The notes beneath the pieces were generated by a model. It was not told where the DNA came from. It did no database searches and was given only the letters and a program-made list of their open reading frames with translations. DNA of 64,000 nucleotides from Oscillospiraceae bacterium (GTDB lineage Bacteria; Bacillota; Clostridia; Oscillospirales; Ruminococcaceae): positions 1 through 64,000 of the forward strand of contig CADASU010000003.1 of NCBI GenBank assembly GCA_902790675.1, in the 5' to 3' direction. Below, one piece after another: positions 23,194 to 32,648 of this stretch. The position numbers and the translations under genes were made by a program. The first letter of the stretch is position 1. Each line of letters opens with the position of its first letter.

Positions 23194-24132
23194 TTATAGA
23201 TTATTTTTAATTGTTTCATATATTCCATCTGCATCAAGTTTATAATATTTTAACAGTTCATTAGCGGATCCGGACTGGCCAAATTGATCGTTTATTCCAA
23301 TTCTAGTAACTTTAATAGGGTGATTTTCACAAACAACCGAGCACACAGCTTCACCAAGGCCACCTATTATATTATGTTCTTCAATTGTAAATATTTGGTT
23401 TGTTTCAGTGGCTGCTTTTAATATTATATCTTTATCAATAGGTTTTATTGTGTGAATATTTATAACTCTGGCATCTATTCCATCTTTTTTTAATAAATCA
23501 GCTGCCGATAAAGTTGCTCTTACAGGCAAACCAGTAGCTATAAGTGTTATATCTGCTCCGCCCTTGAGCTGAATTCCTTTTCCAAATTCAAATTTATAAT
23601 CATCGTTGTTGTTAACACTTTCAATAGCCAGTCTGCCAAGTCTTATATACATTGGGCCCTTATGAACTGACGCATATTTTACTGCTTCTTGCATCTCATA
23701 GTGATCACAGGGATTTAATATGGACATGTTTGGTATCGATCTCATTAATGCTATATCTTCACAGCACTGGTGAGTTGCGCCGTCCTCGCCAACAGAAATT
23801 CCAGCATGAGAACCAGCAATTTTAACATTTAAATTTGGATAAGCAATAGAGTTTCTGATTTGCTCAAAACCACGCCCAGCGCTAAACATAGCAAAACTTG
23901 CCACAAAGGGTATTTTACCCATCGTAGATAAGCCTGCTCCAACTCCAATCATATTGCATTCTGATATACCACAGTCGAAAAAGCGATCTGGAAATGCATT
24001 TTTGAAAATTTGAGTTTTGGTAGCAGCAGCCAAATCTGCATCTAAAACTACAACATCATTATTTAACTTTGCTACTTCTACTAAAGCCTCTCCAAAACTT
24101 TCTCTAGTAGCTTTTTTTACTATTTTTGACAT
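23194..24132 (-). CDS. Transketolase, C-terminal subunit
   Basis: A 312-residue protein with the pyrimidine-binding and C-terminal transketolase domains. Seen are GISECNMIGVGAGL (with the conserved Glu that activates thiamine), SHAGISVGEDGATHQ and the C-terminal GLGEAVCSVV segment. Split transketolases made of two chains are common in Firmicutes and archaea. The N-terminal subunit gene lies one nucleotide upstream, so the two chains are made together. Role: two-carbon transfer in the non-oxidative pentose phosphate pathway; rpe in this window acts in the same pathway. Confidence 0.93.
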   Translation of the reverse strand: MSKIVKKATRESFGEALVEVAKLNNDVVVLDADLAAATKTQIFKNAFPDRFFDCGISECNMIGVGAGLSTMGKIPFVASFAMFSAGRGFEQIRNSIAYPNLNVKIAGSHAGISVGEDGATHQCCEDIALMRSIPNMSILNPCDHYEMQEAVKYASVHKGPMYIRLGRLAIESVNNNDDYKFEFGKGIQLKGGADITLIATGLPVRATLSAADLLKKDGIDARVINIHTIKPIDKDIILKAATETNQIFTIEEHNIIGGLGEAVCSVVCENHPIKVTRIGINDQFGQSGSANELLKYYKLDADGIYETIKNNL

Positions 24133-24133
24133 T

Positions 24134-24976
24134 CTAATCCTCCAATTTAGATAAAGCGTTCAATAGCTCTTCTTTTGCAATATCAAATTGTTCTTTATTA
24201 GGAGCAGCACCGTGCCACGATACATTATTTTCCATATATGAAACACATTTACCTTTACTTGTTTTCATAATTATAGCTGATGGCTTAGACTTGTAATTTT
24301 TAGCTTGATTTACAGCATTATCAATTTGCTCAAAGTTATGACCATCTATTTCTAAAACATTAAATCCAAAAGAACTAAATTTTTCTGGGATGTTTGATAG
24401 TCCGGCAACTTCTTGAATAGACCCGTCTATTTGTAATGAATTGTTGTCTATAAATAAGCAAAGATTGTTTAAATTATAATGTGATGCGAACATAGAAGCC
24501 TCCCAAACTTGGCCTTCTTCTATTTCACCATCTCCTAATATGCAATAGACCCTGGAATTTAAATTATTTAATTTTGCGCCTAGAGCCATTCCGCAAGCAG
24601 CAGAAATTCCTTGGCCTAGCGAGCCTGTAGTCATGTCAACGCCGGGAGTTGATTTCATGCTTGGATGACCTTGAAGATGAGAGCCAAGTTTTCTTAATGT
24701 TTTAAGGTCACTAAGCTCAAAAAATCCCATATGAGCCAATGTTGAATATAGCGCAGGAGCTGCGTGGCCTTTTGATAGAACAAGTCTATCGCGATTTGGA
24801 TCTTTAGGTTTTTTTGGATTTACTTTCAGTTCTTTGGAATATAAATATGCTAACAAATCCGCAACTGAAAGGGAACCACCTGGATGACCAGATTGTGCGG
24901 AAAATACGCTTTCTAAGATTCCTATACGTATTTTACACGCAAGTTTACAAAGATTTTTTATACTTTTACTGTCCAT
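24134..24976 (-). CDS. Transketolase, N-terminal subunit
   Basis: A 280-residue thiamine-diphosphate-binding half of transketolase. Visible are SGHPGGSLSVADLLAYLY, KGHAAPALYSTLA, the cofactor motif GDGEIEEGQVWEA ... NNLCLFIDNN, and TGSLGQGISAACGMA. It pairs with the C-terminal subunit encoded immediately downstream. The start is an ATG with GGGAGAAATTAA before it. About 290 nt of AT-rich DNA without other genes separate it from the divergent GNAT gene and should hold both promoters. Confidence 0.93.
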   Translation of the reverse strand: MDSKSIKNLCKLACKIRIGILESVFSAQSGHPGGSLSVADLLAYLYSKELKVNPKKPKDPNRDRLVLSKGHAAPALYSTLAHMGFFELSDLKTLRKLGSHLQGHPSMKSTPGVDMTTGSLGQGISAACGMALGAKLNNLNSRVYCILGDGEIEEGQVWEASMFASHYNLNNLCLFIDNNSLQIDGSIQEVAGLSNIPEKFSSFGFNVLEIDGHNFEQIDNAVNQAKNYKSKPSAIIMKTSKGKCVSYMENNVSWHGAAPNKEQFDIAKEELLNALSKLED

Positions 24977-25268
24977 TTAATTTCTCCCAGCACACTACAT
25001 TATTTTTTATATATACTACATTTATTTTAGTTAAAAAAATCAACATTAACATCAACATACGAATAAATTTGCAATAAGTAAAATTTAATGTTAATTTAAA
25101 TTTGAACACACATTTAAATATACTATACAAAAATTATTTTGTCAAAAATAATATTTAAATATTTTTGTTTATAATAAAATGGTGAATGTAGAAGCAAAAA
25201 ATTGAGCATAATTTAAATTATGATAACTGACGTATTTTTATATATAATTAATGTGGAGGTGTTTTTTT

Positions 25269-25553
25269 GTGACGTATTATTTTTTGAAAAAAGATGGCAA
25301 ATTTTATTTGAAATCTAAGGAATTAGTTTTAGGTTATATTGAATTTGTGGAAAAGGACAATACACTTTTTGTTAATAAAGTATTCGTATATGAATCTTTT
25401 AGGGGGAAGGGAATTGCAAATGAGCTTATGGAGCAAATTGTTAATTTTGCTAAAAATGAGAGTAAAAAAATAAAACCTATTTGTTCTTTTGCTGTTAATT
25501 GGTTTGAAAAAAACAAAAAGTTTGGCTTCGTTTTAGAAAATTTTGATATTTAA
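25269..25553 (+). CDS. Small GNAT-family acetyltransferase-like protein
   Basis: A 94-residue protein with one short GNAT fold. The acetyl-CoA motif is FRGKGIANELMEQIVNFAK at about residues 46-64, followed by the terminal KPICSFAVNWFEKN strand, as in YjdJ-type small acetyltransferases. The substrate is unknown. The GTG start is chosen because GGAGGT lies 10 nt before it; an upstream GTG in frame overlaps that ribosome site. Confidence 0.8.
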   Translation: MTYYFLKKDGKFYLKSKELVLGYIEFVEKDNTLFVNKVFVYESFRGKGIANELMEQIVNFAKNESKKIKPICSFAVNWFEKNKKFGFVLENFDI

Positions 25554-25644
25554 ATATTAACCATGATATAAAATTTTTTATTAAATTGGAATAGTAGCTT
25601 TATTACAGTTTTTCTTGGTTTGATTAAATTTGGTTATTTTGTAT

Positions 25645-25672
25645 TTGCAAAAAAACCAAAATAATGTATAAT
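25645..25672 (+). promoter_or_regulatory. Probable sigmaA promoter for the YjeM-type permease
   Basis: TTGCAA and TATAAT are separated by 16 nt, about 57 nt before the start codon. Confidence 0.55.
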
Positions 25673-25728
25673 GGTATATAATGTAGTATTATGATGATTT
25701 TTATCAAATTGAAAGGGATTGCTGTTTG

Positions 25729-27231
25729 ATGTCTAATATAAAAAAATTAAGCACTTTGGGAGTAATTTTAATAATTTTTTCCGTCGTTTTTGGCTTTAAT
25801 AATTCTCCTCTTGCATTTTATAGAATGGGATATGGCGCTATACCGTGCTATTTATTTTGTGGAATAGCTTTTTTTATTCCAATAATGTTTATGGTTGCGG
25901 AATATTCTTCTGCATTTAAAAACGACCATTCGGGAATCTATACTTGGTTTAGACGATCAGTAGGGGAGTCGTATGCGTGTTTAGGAGGGTTTATTTTCTA
26001 TTTTTCCTATTTCACTTGGATGATATTTGTTGTTACTGTGCTATGCATACCCATGTCGTCTTTTTTATTTGGTGAAGATATAACCCAAAGTTGGAGCCTT
26101 TTTGGATGGGATCATATTCAAACTACAGGTTTTTTTGCAATTTTATTCATGATAAGCATTACTGTTTTAGCTACTAGAGGATTTAATAAAATTTCTGTAA
26201 TAGCTAGATTTGGTGGGCTTATGAATGTGGGAATAAATATTACTTTGTATAGTGCTAGCTTTCTTTTGCTGATTTTGACTAAAGGAGAATTTGCACAGCC
26301 AATAGAAGGCATATCATCTTTTCTTTCTTCGCCTAGTGTGGAGCATAGCGACATACTCTATGTTTTGAGTTTTATTATTCTTGCGTTGTTTGCTTATGGT
26401 GGTCCTGAAAGTTTAAGCAGTTTAGTTGAAAAAGCTAAATCTCCAAAGGTTTTTGCTAGAGGTGTTGTAATTTCAGCACTACTTATTACCGCTGGATATT
26501 CTATATCAATATTTTGTTGGGGAATAAGCTATAATTGGAATGATTTGAATATAGCAGAAGGAGTTAACATGGGAAACATTACCTATGTTATGATGGGTAA
26601 TTTAGGATATAAATTAGGACTTGCAATGGGGTGGTCTAACGATTTGGCATTATCATTGGGAGGCTGGTTTACTAGGGCTGTTGGATTTTCAGTTTTTATG
26701 ACATATATGGGTGCTTTTTTTGCTATGATATATGCTCCATTGAAAACTATTTTAGAAGGAGCTCCCAAAGGATTTTGGCCTAAATTTTTAACTAAGAAAA
26801 ACAAATTTGATATGCCGCATATTGCTATGTGGATTCAGACTTTTGCTGTTTGTGTGGTTGTGTTTTTAATGTCTTTTAGTGGACAAGGCTCAAAGTCTTT
26901 TTACAAAACTGTCATACTTTTGGCAGATGTTGCGAACGCTTTGCCATATTTGTTTTTAGCTTTTGCATTTCCTGCTTTTAGAAGAAACAGCAGTTTGAAT
27001 CATAATTATAAATTGTTTAAATCTAAAATTTCGGTATATATTGGAGCTGCTTTGGTGTTTGGAATAGATTTGTTTGCCAATATATTTATTGTAATAGATC
27101 CAATAATAAGCAAAGAAGATGATGGGATTTATCAAACTTTATGGATGATAGGTGGACCTGCTGTTATTTTAACAGTTGCTTTTATTATGATCTTTAGGTA
27201 TAAAAAACGAATTAAACTTAGTGACAAATAA
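25729..27231 (+). CDS. yjeM: APC-superfamily amino acid permease, YjeM type
   Basis: A 500-residue membrane protein with about 12 helices. Its N-terminus, KKLSTLGVILIIFSVVFGFN followed by NSPLAFYRMGYGAIP, matches the YjeM branch of the glutamate/GABA-type APC transporters, and the segment GIYTWFRRSVGE is the usual second-helix motif. It should import or exchange an amino acid across the cytoplasmic membrane; the substrate of YjeM itself is not firmly known. The ATG is chosen over an adjacent TTG; GAAAGGGA lies upstream. It is a single gene with its own likely promoter. Confidence 0.85.
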   Translation: MSNIKKLSTLGVILIIFSVVFGFNNSPLAFYRMGYGAIPCYLFCGIAFFIPIMFMVAEYSSAFKNDHSGIYTWFRRSVGESYACLGGFIFYFSYFTWMIFVVTVLCIPMSSFLFGEDITQSWSLFGWDHIQTTGFFAILFMISITVLATRGFNKISVIARFGGLMNVGINITLYSASFLLLILTKGEFAQPIEGISSFLSSPSVEHSDILYVLSFIILALFAYGGPESLSSLVEKAKSPKVFARGVVISALLITAGYSISIFCWGISYNWNDLNIAEGVNMGNITYVMMGNLGYKLGLAMGWSNDLALSLGGWFTRAVGFSVFMTYMGAFFAMIYAPLKTILEGAPKGFWPKFLTKKNKFDMPHIAMWIQTFAVCVVVFLMSFSGQGSKSFYKTVILLADVANALPYLFLAFAFPAFRRNSSLNHNYKLFKSKISVYIGAALVFGIDLFANIFIVIDPIISKEDDGIYQTLWMIGGPAVILTVAFIMIFRYKKRIKLSDK

Positions 27232-27273
27232 TTATTGCCTTTGAAATTATTTTTTAAATTTGAAAATAAACTA

Positions 27274-27302
27274 TTGACACGTTAGAACATATAGTATATA
27301 AT
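27274..27302 (+). promoter_or_regulatory. Perfect sigmaA promoter for the tRNA-Gly/tRNA-Cys transcript
   Basis: Consensus TTGACA and consensus TATAAT stand 17 nt apart, about 85 nt upstream of tRNA-Gly. Confidence 0.9.
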
Positions 27303-27386
27303 TTAAATCGTTGTTTTGATTTTTGTAATTATCTCAATATTTTTTGCATATATATTGAATATAGTTTTTTATATTCAATATATTGC

Positions 27387-27462
27387 GCGGGTTTAGCTCA
27401 TCTGGTAGAGCGCCACCTTGCCAAGGTGGAGGTAGCGAGTTCGAGCCTCGTAACCCGCTCCA
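27387..27462 (+). tRNA. tRNA-Gly (anticodon GCC)
   Basis: GCGGGTT pairs with AACCCGC in the acceptor stem; loop TTGCCAA between CCACC and GGTGG gives anticodon GCC. The T loop GTTCGAGCC is present and CCA is encoded. Confidence 0.97.
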
Positions 27463-27464
27463 GT

Positions 27465-27538
27465 GGCGATGTAGCCAAGTGGTAAGGCATGGGTCTGCAA
27501 CACCCTGATCACCAGTTCAAATCTGGTCGTCGCCTCCA
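27465..27538 (+). tRNA. tRNA-Cys (anticodon GCA)
   Basis: GGCGATG pairs with CGTCGCC; loop CTGCAAC gives anticodon GCA, cysteine. T loop GTTCAAATC and an encoded CCA are present. It follows tRNA-Gly by two nucleotides and shares its transcript. Confidence 0.96.
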
Positions 27539-27543
27539 ACTAG

Positions 27544-27580
27544 AGTTAGCAGGACGATTGTCTTGTTAACTTTTTGTTTT
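27544..27580 (+). terminator. Terminator of the tRNA transcript
   Basis: AGTTAGCAGGAC pairs with GTCTTGTTAACT (two G-T pairs) around GATT, followed by TTTTGTTTTTTT. Confidence 0.88.
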
Positions 27581-27721
27581 TTTATTGATATGTATGTTTT
27601 TTATGCTATGGATGGCTGTAGTGAAAGTAATGAAAAAATTAGGATTATGGTTTTGCAGTAGCATTTACAAATGGGGTAGTTTTTGCTTTTTAGAATGTAA
27701 GCAAAGGAGATATTATTTATT

Positions 27722-28741
27722 ATGCTTATAGTTTTAAAACAAGGTGTTGATGGCAGCTATATTGAGCAATTTTTAAATATGATGAGATTGAATTATGGGC
27801 TAAAATGTGAAGTGATTGAGAGGAGCAACAAAAAGTTAATTGCATTATCAGAGAAAGAATCTGAAAAAGTTGATATGAATTTATTGTACAGCTTTGACTG
27901 TGTTAATTATGTAATGAAATCGGATGAGATCGATGAATTTGATGGTGAAAAGTTTAGAAGATGTAATACAACTGTTAATGTTGGTGATTATATTATTGGA
28001 AAAGACAGGTTTTGCGTTGTAGGAGGGCCTTGCTCTGTTGAAAGTGAGGAGCAATTGTGGCTTATTGCTGACAGAATAAAAAGTGCTGGAGTAAAATTTT
28101 TAAGGGGTGGTGCTTTTAAGCCGAGAACATCCCCCTATTCATTTCAGGGTTTAGGTAAAAAAGGAATAGAGCTGTTATTAAATGTTAAGCGAAAAACTGG
28201 GCTTTGTGTTGTTACTGAGCTTGTGGATCTTAAATATTTAGACTTGTTTTCTGATGTTGATATAATACAAGTTGGTGCTAGAAATATGCAGAATTTTGAG
28301 ATGCTAAGGCAGTTGGGAAAATGTGATAAACCAATATTGTTAAAACGAGGTATTTCTAGTACAATTCACGAGTGGCTGATGAGCGCTGAATACATATTAT
28401 CTGGCGGAAATAAAAATGTGATATTGTGTGAGCGAGGAATAAGAACTTATGAAACTTTTACTAGAAACACTTTGGACATTTCGGCAGTATCGATTATAAA
28501 AAAAATATCTGATTTGCCTATTATCGTAGATCCTAGTCATGCTGCAGGTATAAAATGGTTAGTTGAGCCTTTGGCTAAAGCGGCTGTTGCAGCGGGAGCG
28601 GATGGAGTAATGGTTGAAGTGCATAATTGTCCTGCTAAAGCACTGTCTGATGGAAAGCAGTCGTTAAATTTGGATGAGTTTGATGACTTTATGAATAATA
28701 TCAAACCATTTGTTCATGCGTCTAATAAAAATATGTTATAA
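27722..28741 (+). CDS. aroF: 3-deoxy-7-phosphoheptulonate synthase (DAHP synthase), AroF/AroA-beta type
   Basis: A 339-residue enzyme for the first step of the shikimate pathway, joining phosphoenolpyruvate and erythrose 4-phosphate. The first 70 residues form the ferredoxin-like regulatory domain seen in many Firmicutes and Thermotoga. The TIM barrel has VVGGPCSVESEEQLW, LRGGAFKPRTSPYSFQG, KRGISSTIHEWLMSAEYI and DPSHAAG, all diagnostic of the type I-beta/KDO8P branch. AAAGGAGAT lies upstream of the ATG. It is a single gene downstream of the tRNA terminator; no T-box was seen in the 140-nt leader. Confidence 0.93.
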   Translation: MLIVLKQGVDGSYIEQFLNMMRLNYGLKCEVIERSNKKLIALSEKESEKVDMNLLYSFDCVNYVMKSDEIDEFDGEKFRRCNTTVNVGDYIIGKDRFCVVGGPCSVESEEQLWLIADRIKSAGVKFLRGGAFKPRTSPYSFQGLGKKGIELLLNVKRKTGLCVVTELVDLKYLDLFSDVDIIQVGARNMQNFEMLRQLGKCDKPILLKRGISSTIHEWLMSAEYILSGGNKNVILCERGIRTYETFTRNTLDISAVSIIKKISDLPIIVDPSHAAGIKWLVEPLAKAAVAAGADGVMVEVHNCPAKALSDGKQSLNLDEFDDFMNNIKPFVHASNKNML

Positions 28742-28812
28742 TTTGATTAGATCTTTTGATATTTTAAAAAATTAATCTACTAAATATTTTGTATTTGGAG
28801 TTGAATGATTTT

Positions 28813-29988
28813 ATGATAAAGATGTTAAAAAATATATTTTGCTATGCTTTTATTCTGACTTTTGTTATGTGTAATTTATGTGGGTGTAGCGAATTTAATT
28901 TAGACTTTTTAAAAATGAACTTTGATGATGCTGTGCAATCTGATGAGCAACTAGGTGTTGAAGGAAAGGCTGTTCCTTATAACACGTTTTTTTATGATCA
29001 ATTAAGTGATAAAGAAAAAGGATATTACAAGGAAATATTGTCCATTTTAAAGAAAAGAGGAGAAAAGATAAAAATTTCCGTCAATGATAAAAACACCATA
29101 GATAAAGTGTTTTCTTGTATTTTGAATGATCATCCTGAAATTTTTTATGTATCTGGATATTCTATTCAGCAAGGAAATGGAACCTACTTTTCTGGAACAT
29201 ATTTGTATAGTAAGGAAGAAGTAGATGCTAGGCAGAAGAAAATAGATGAATATGTTGTTAAGTGTTTTTCAAAAATGCCTGCAAACTCTGATGAATATAG
29301 GAAAGTTAAGTATGTTTATGAATATATAGTTGAAAATACTGAGTATGGAGCCAAGCAATATGATGACCAGAATGTGTGTTCTGTTTTTATAGATGGAAAG
29401 TCTGTGTGCACGGGCTATTCTAAGGCCACGCAATATCTTTTAAATTGCCTAGGAATTAAAACAATATTGGTTACTGGTTTTGCAGATACTGGTGTTGTTG
29501 CGAGCAATTCTTCCGGCCAAAGTGGTGAGAATCATGCGTGGAATGAGGTTTGTGTAGATGGTAATTGGTATTGTGTTGATACTACATGGGGAGGTGGATT
29601 TTCAAATAATAATGTATCCAAAGATGGAAAAAAAATAATTAATTATGACTATCTTCTTGGAACTACTGATGAGTTTAATGTTTCACACAAAGTAAGCAAA
29701 GATTTAAAAGTTCCTGCATGTACGCATCGTGAAAATAATTATTTTGTTCGAGAAGGAGCATATTTTGAAAAAACAGATTTGGATCAGTTTTCTAAGCTTG
29801 TAAATTCTCAATTAAAGCAAAAGAAACATAGCGTTTCTATTAAGTGCAAATCTGTTGAGGTATATAATTCCTTACAAAGAATTTTGTTCGATGAGGGTAA
29901 GATTAGAAATTATATTTCAAAATCAAATGGCAGTGAAATATATATGTCATCTTCGGACAAATTGCTAACATTAACAATTATCTTTTAA
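28813..29988 (+). CDS. Transglutaminase-like lipoprotein
   Basis: A 391-residue secreted protein. The N-terminal hydrophobic segment ends in the lipobox NLCGC, so a lipid-anchored outer-surface protein is expected. The transglutaminase-like (cysteine protease fold) domain has Cys in DGKSVCTGYSKA, His in GENHAWNEV and Asp in YCVDTTWGG, the complete catalytic triad. Bacterial members act as proteases or amidases on the cell surface more often than as crosslinkers. The ATG with GGAG 12 nt before is preferred; an in-frame TTG eight codons earlier lacks a ribosome site. The target is unknown. Confidence 0.85.
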   Translation: MIKMLKNIFCYAFILTFVMCNLCGCSEFNLDFLKMNFDDAVQSDEQLGVEGKAVPYNTFFYDQLSDKEKGYYKEILSILKKRGEKIKISVNDKNTIDKVFSCILNDHPEIFYVSGYSIQQGNGTYFSGTYLYSKEEVDARQKKIDEYVVKCFSKMPANSDEYRKVKYVYEYIVENTEYGAKQYDDQNVCSVFIDGKSVCTGYSKATQYLLNCLGIKTILVTGFADTGVVASNSSGQSGENHAWNEVCVDGNWYCVDTTWGGGFSNNNVSKDGKKIINYDYLLGTTDEFNVSHKVSKDLKVPACTHRENNYFVREGAYFEKTDLDQFSKLVNSQLKQKKHSVSIKCKSVEVYNSLQRILFDEGKIRNYISKSNGSEIYMSSSDKLLTLTIIF

Positions 29989-30010
29989 GTTACTTTGTTT
30001 GAGTATATGA

Positions 30011-30039
30011 TTGACTTAATTTGTGTTTTGGTATACAAT
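30011..30039 (+). promoter_or_regulatory. Probable sigmaA promoter of rpe
   Basis: TTGACT and TACAAT are 17 nt apart and end about 30 nt before the ATG of rpe. Confidence 0.6.
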
Positions 30040-30069
30040 TAATAATTATAATTTTAAATTGGGGTATTT

Positions 30070-30720
30070 ATGAAAAATATTAATATTTGCCCATCAATTT
30101 TATCAGCTAATTTTGCTTGCTTGATGGATGATGTGGTCCGCTTAGAGAAAGCTGGCGTTGATATTTTGCATGTTGATGTTATGGACGGGCATTTTGTGCC
30201 GAATATTTCTTTTGGCGTGCCAGTTTTAAATAGCTTATCTGATGCTTGTAATATGTTTATGGATGTTCATCTTATGATTACTAATCCAATAAAATATGTC
30301 AAGTCATTCGTCGACGCTGGGGCAGATAGTATAACCTTTCATGTTGAATGTGATGATGATGTAGATGCTTGCATAAAATATATTCATGATTTAAATTGCA
30401 GATGTGGCATTGCTATTAAACCTGCTACAGATATAGACTTTATTTTGCCATATACTAGCATCGTTGACATGATTTTGGTTATGACAGTTGAGCCAGGCTT
30501 TGGTGGGCAGGCTTTTATGCCGGATATGCTTCAAAAAGTTAGAAAGATTAGAAATTTTAATTCTGATATAGATATACAGGTTGATGGTGGAATTAATTGC
30601 GAAACTGCTAGGTATGCAGTTGATGCGGGGGCGAATTTTTTAGTTGCAGGGTCTGCTATATTCAGAGCAAAAAATTTTGAAAAAGCTGTTAAAAGTTTGA
30701 AGGAGGCAAATATTAGTTAA
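30070..30720 (+). CDS. rpe: Ribulose-phosphate 3-epimerase
   Basis: A 216-residue TIM-barrel enzyme that interconverts ribulose 5-phosphate and xylulose 5-phosphate. Seen are ICPSILSANFACL, HVDVMDGHFVPNISFG (metal-binding His and Asp), MDVHLMI, VEPGFGGQAFM and the phosphate-binding GGIN / VAGSAIF segments. The length is normal. GGGG lies 6 nt before ATG. Its 3' end overlaps the convergent MecA-like gene by 8 nt. Confidence 0.95.
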   Translation: MKNINICPSILSANFACLMDDVVRLEKAGVDILHVDVMDGHFVPNISFGVPVLNSLSDACNMFMDVHLMITNPIKYVKSFVDAGADSITFHVECDDDVDACIKYIHDLNCRCGIAIKPATDIDFILPYTSIVDMILVMTVEPGFGGQAFMPDMLQKVRKIRNFNSDIDIQVDGGINCETARYAVDAGANFLVAGSAIFRAKNFEKAVKSLKEANIS

Positions 30721-31309
30721 TTTGCTCTTTCGAGATTGACTCTATTGCATTGTTTTTAATTATTAACTGGCAGTGTTCTTCTATGATCTTTTTATTTAAT
30801 TCGCCATATCCTATTATATCTCCGTATTCAAATAATATGGGCAGAATTTTTATCAGTTGCTCATTATGTGAATATATTATTAATATGGAGTAATTATTTA
30901 TTTGTAGTAGTGTGTTTTTCAATATTTTTTTAATATAATTTTTTTTTGTTAGAGTTTTACACATGTTTTCAAAGTCTTGAATTTGTTTGAATTTTACAAT
31001 TAATGGCCTGTTGATGTTTAAATTAGATGTGTTTTTTATTGTTTTTTTGTTAATTATATTTAAATATAATATGCAGCCATTTTCTCCTGCTGGAAATGCT
31101 TCTATAAACATTTGACTTTTAGATATGTCTGCTTTAGTTGTTTTTTTAATTTTGTATAATAGATTTACTATAAGCTGTCTTGTTTTTTTGTCGTGGTAGT
31201 TTATTTTTTCGTAAGTTAAATTATAATTTTTCATATCTTTGAAAGACAATGTAATTTTTATAATGTGCTTGTTTAAAATTTCTATGTTCAATATATCACA
31301 TCTTTTCAT
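30713..31309 (-). CDS. mecA: MecA-family adaptor protein
   Basis: A 198-residue protein that fits MecA/YpbH in outline. The N-terminus (LNKHIIKITLSFKDMKNYNL, then TYEKINYHDKKTRQL) matches the substrate-binding domain, a Lys/Glu-rich linker follows, and the C-terminal part has IEAFPAGENGCILYLNI and the repeated strand-helix pattern that binds ClpC. In bacilli MecA feeds ComK and other proteins to ClpCP. The protein is highly lysine- and isoleucine-rich and shorter than B. subtilis MecA (218 residues). No clp or com gene is in the window. The family call rests on pattern and not on a catalytic motif. Confidence 0.65.
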   Translation of the reverse strand: MKRCDILNIEILNKHIIKITLSFKDMKNYNLTYEKINYHDKKTRQLIVNLLYKIKKTTKADISKSQMFIEAFPAGENGCILYLNIINKKTIKNTSNLNINRPLIVKFKQIQDFENMCKTLTKKNYIKKILKNTLLQINNYSILIIYSHNEQLIKILPILFEYGDIIGYGELNKKIIEEHCQLIIKNNAIESISKEQIN

Positions 31310-31485
31310 TAAAAATGATTTTTTGGTTTAATTATTTTTATGGTGATTTTATATTATGTATGACTTAGTGTTTTTGATCTTTAAATTTAATATTTAGTCA
31401 TTTTTAGCTATCAAAACAATTGAAAATATTAAAGCATTGGTATATGTTTATTCAGGTTTTATTTTATATTTTGGAGGAATTAGTT

Positions 31486-32613
31486 GTGGCTAGGAAAAAT
31501 AAGGTAAAGAGATATTCGAGAATATATAGGGGGCATGGGAAAAACAAAAGCTGGTTATTTCATGTTTTAATATGTTTGGGTTTGTTTGTTATAATTGCAT
31601 TGGTTGTTTATTTGATTGCAACTGGCGTTAACAGCTACTTGAACCGCGATAGGCATGTTGAGATTGAATATTCTCAAGCGTCCGAAGCTGATTCGTCTGT
31701 TAAAGACGATGTTGTAGACGATATGACGCAGCAAAACGAAACATTAGTTGCTTCGGAAATTCCTGCTAATAAATTAACTGATGGTAAATATTTATCTGAA
31801 TTTATAACAAAAGCTAAAAATGATAATAAAAATGCCATAATTATTCCTTTAAAAAATGAGAATGGAAATTTATTATATGCTAGTAAGATAACTGAGGCTG
31901 AAAAATGGGGAACAATTTCTAAAACTGTTGCGGATGCTAAAAAAATTGCTTCAGAAATTCAGGCTGCAGGGTTAATTCCAATAGCTAGAGTGTCGGCTTT
32001 TTATGATCAATTAGCTCCGCATGTTAAAAGGAACAATTCATATGGTTATGTTTCTAGAAATAATACAACATATTTGTTTAAAAATTCTGCTACCGGAAAA
32101 TCTGAAAAGTGGCTAAATCCATATCAAAGTGTTGCAAGAAAATACATTTGTGATATTGTTAAAGAAATTTCGGAAATGGGTTATAAGCATGTTTTGCTGG
32201 ATAATGCTTCATTCCCTGGTATAGATTTTAATGCTCAGGTAAAAACAGATGATGAAGGAAAAAGCAAGAGTGATATTTTGAAACAATTCTTTAAGGAGCT
32301 AGATTCTACTGGCGTTTCGTATATATTGTCGTATAATTGGAAGATTTTAGGAGAGAAAAACTTAGCGAATACTCTGTATGGCGGAAATGTTTTTGAATAT
32401 GGAATAAAGAAACAGGCGCTGCTGATAAATTTAGCTAATAAACCTTTTTCGGGTGATAATAAAGAAGTTGTGAAAAAATCAATAGAAACTATAAAAAATT
32501 TCGATTCAAATGTTTTAATTTTTCCTACTATACTGAATTCCGATAGCGGTAATAATGTTTTAGATCTTTTTAAGGCAAATGGTATATATTCTATATTTAA
32601 TTTAAATAAATAA
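31486..32613 (+). CDS. Membrane-anchored DUF4015-type putative glycoside hydrolase
   Basis: A 375-residue protein. A basic N-terminus is followed by one membrane helix (about residues 27-48), an acidic linker, and a TIM-barrel-like domain with segments AIIIPLKNENGNLLYAS, GLIPIARVSAFYDQLAPHV, GYKHVLLDNASFPG and FIFP-like end strands. This order is that of the DUF4015/putative glycosyl hydrolase family, thought to act on extracellular sugars; activity is unproven. GTG is chosen as start because GGAGGA lies 7 nt before it; a longer upstream frame begins without a ribosome site. It is 35 nt ahead of the phosphohexomutase gene. Confidence 0.75.
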   Translation: MARKNKVKRYSRIYRGHGKNKSWLFHVLICLGLFVIIALVVYLIATGVNSYLNRDRHVEIEYSQASEADSSVKDDVVDDMTQQNETLVASEIPANKLTDGKYLSEFITKAKNDNKNAIIIPLKNENGNLLYASKITEAEKWGTISKTVADAKKIASEIQAAGLIPIARVSAFYDQLAPHVKRNNSYGYVSRNNTTYLFKNSATGKSEKWLNPYQSVARKYICDIVKEISEMGYKHVLLDNASFPGIDFNAQVKTDDEGKSKSDILKQFFKELDSTGVSYILSYNWKILGEKNLANTLYGGNVFEYGIKKQALLINLANKPFSGDNKEVVKKSIETIKNFDSNVLIFPTILNSDSGNNVLDLFKANGIYSIFNLNK

Positions 32614-32648
32614 GTTGTTTAATTTTAATTGCATAGGAGAATTTAAAA

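Noticed and set aside
25021-25076. Short near-repeats of ATCAACAT-type sequence upstream of the transketolase genes
   Set aside because: Two or three loose copies in AT-rich DNA are not above chance and have no regular spacing.
27581-27721. T-box or other riboswitch in front of the DAHP synthase gene
   Set aside because: The leader is short and shows no T-box core sequence or terminator/antiterminator pair.
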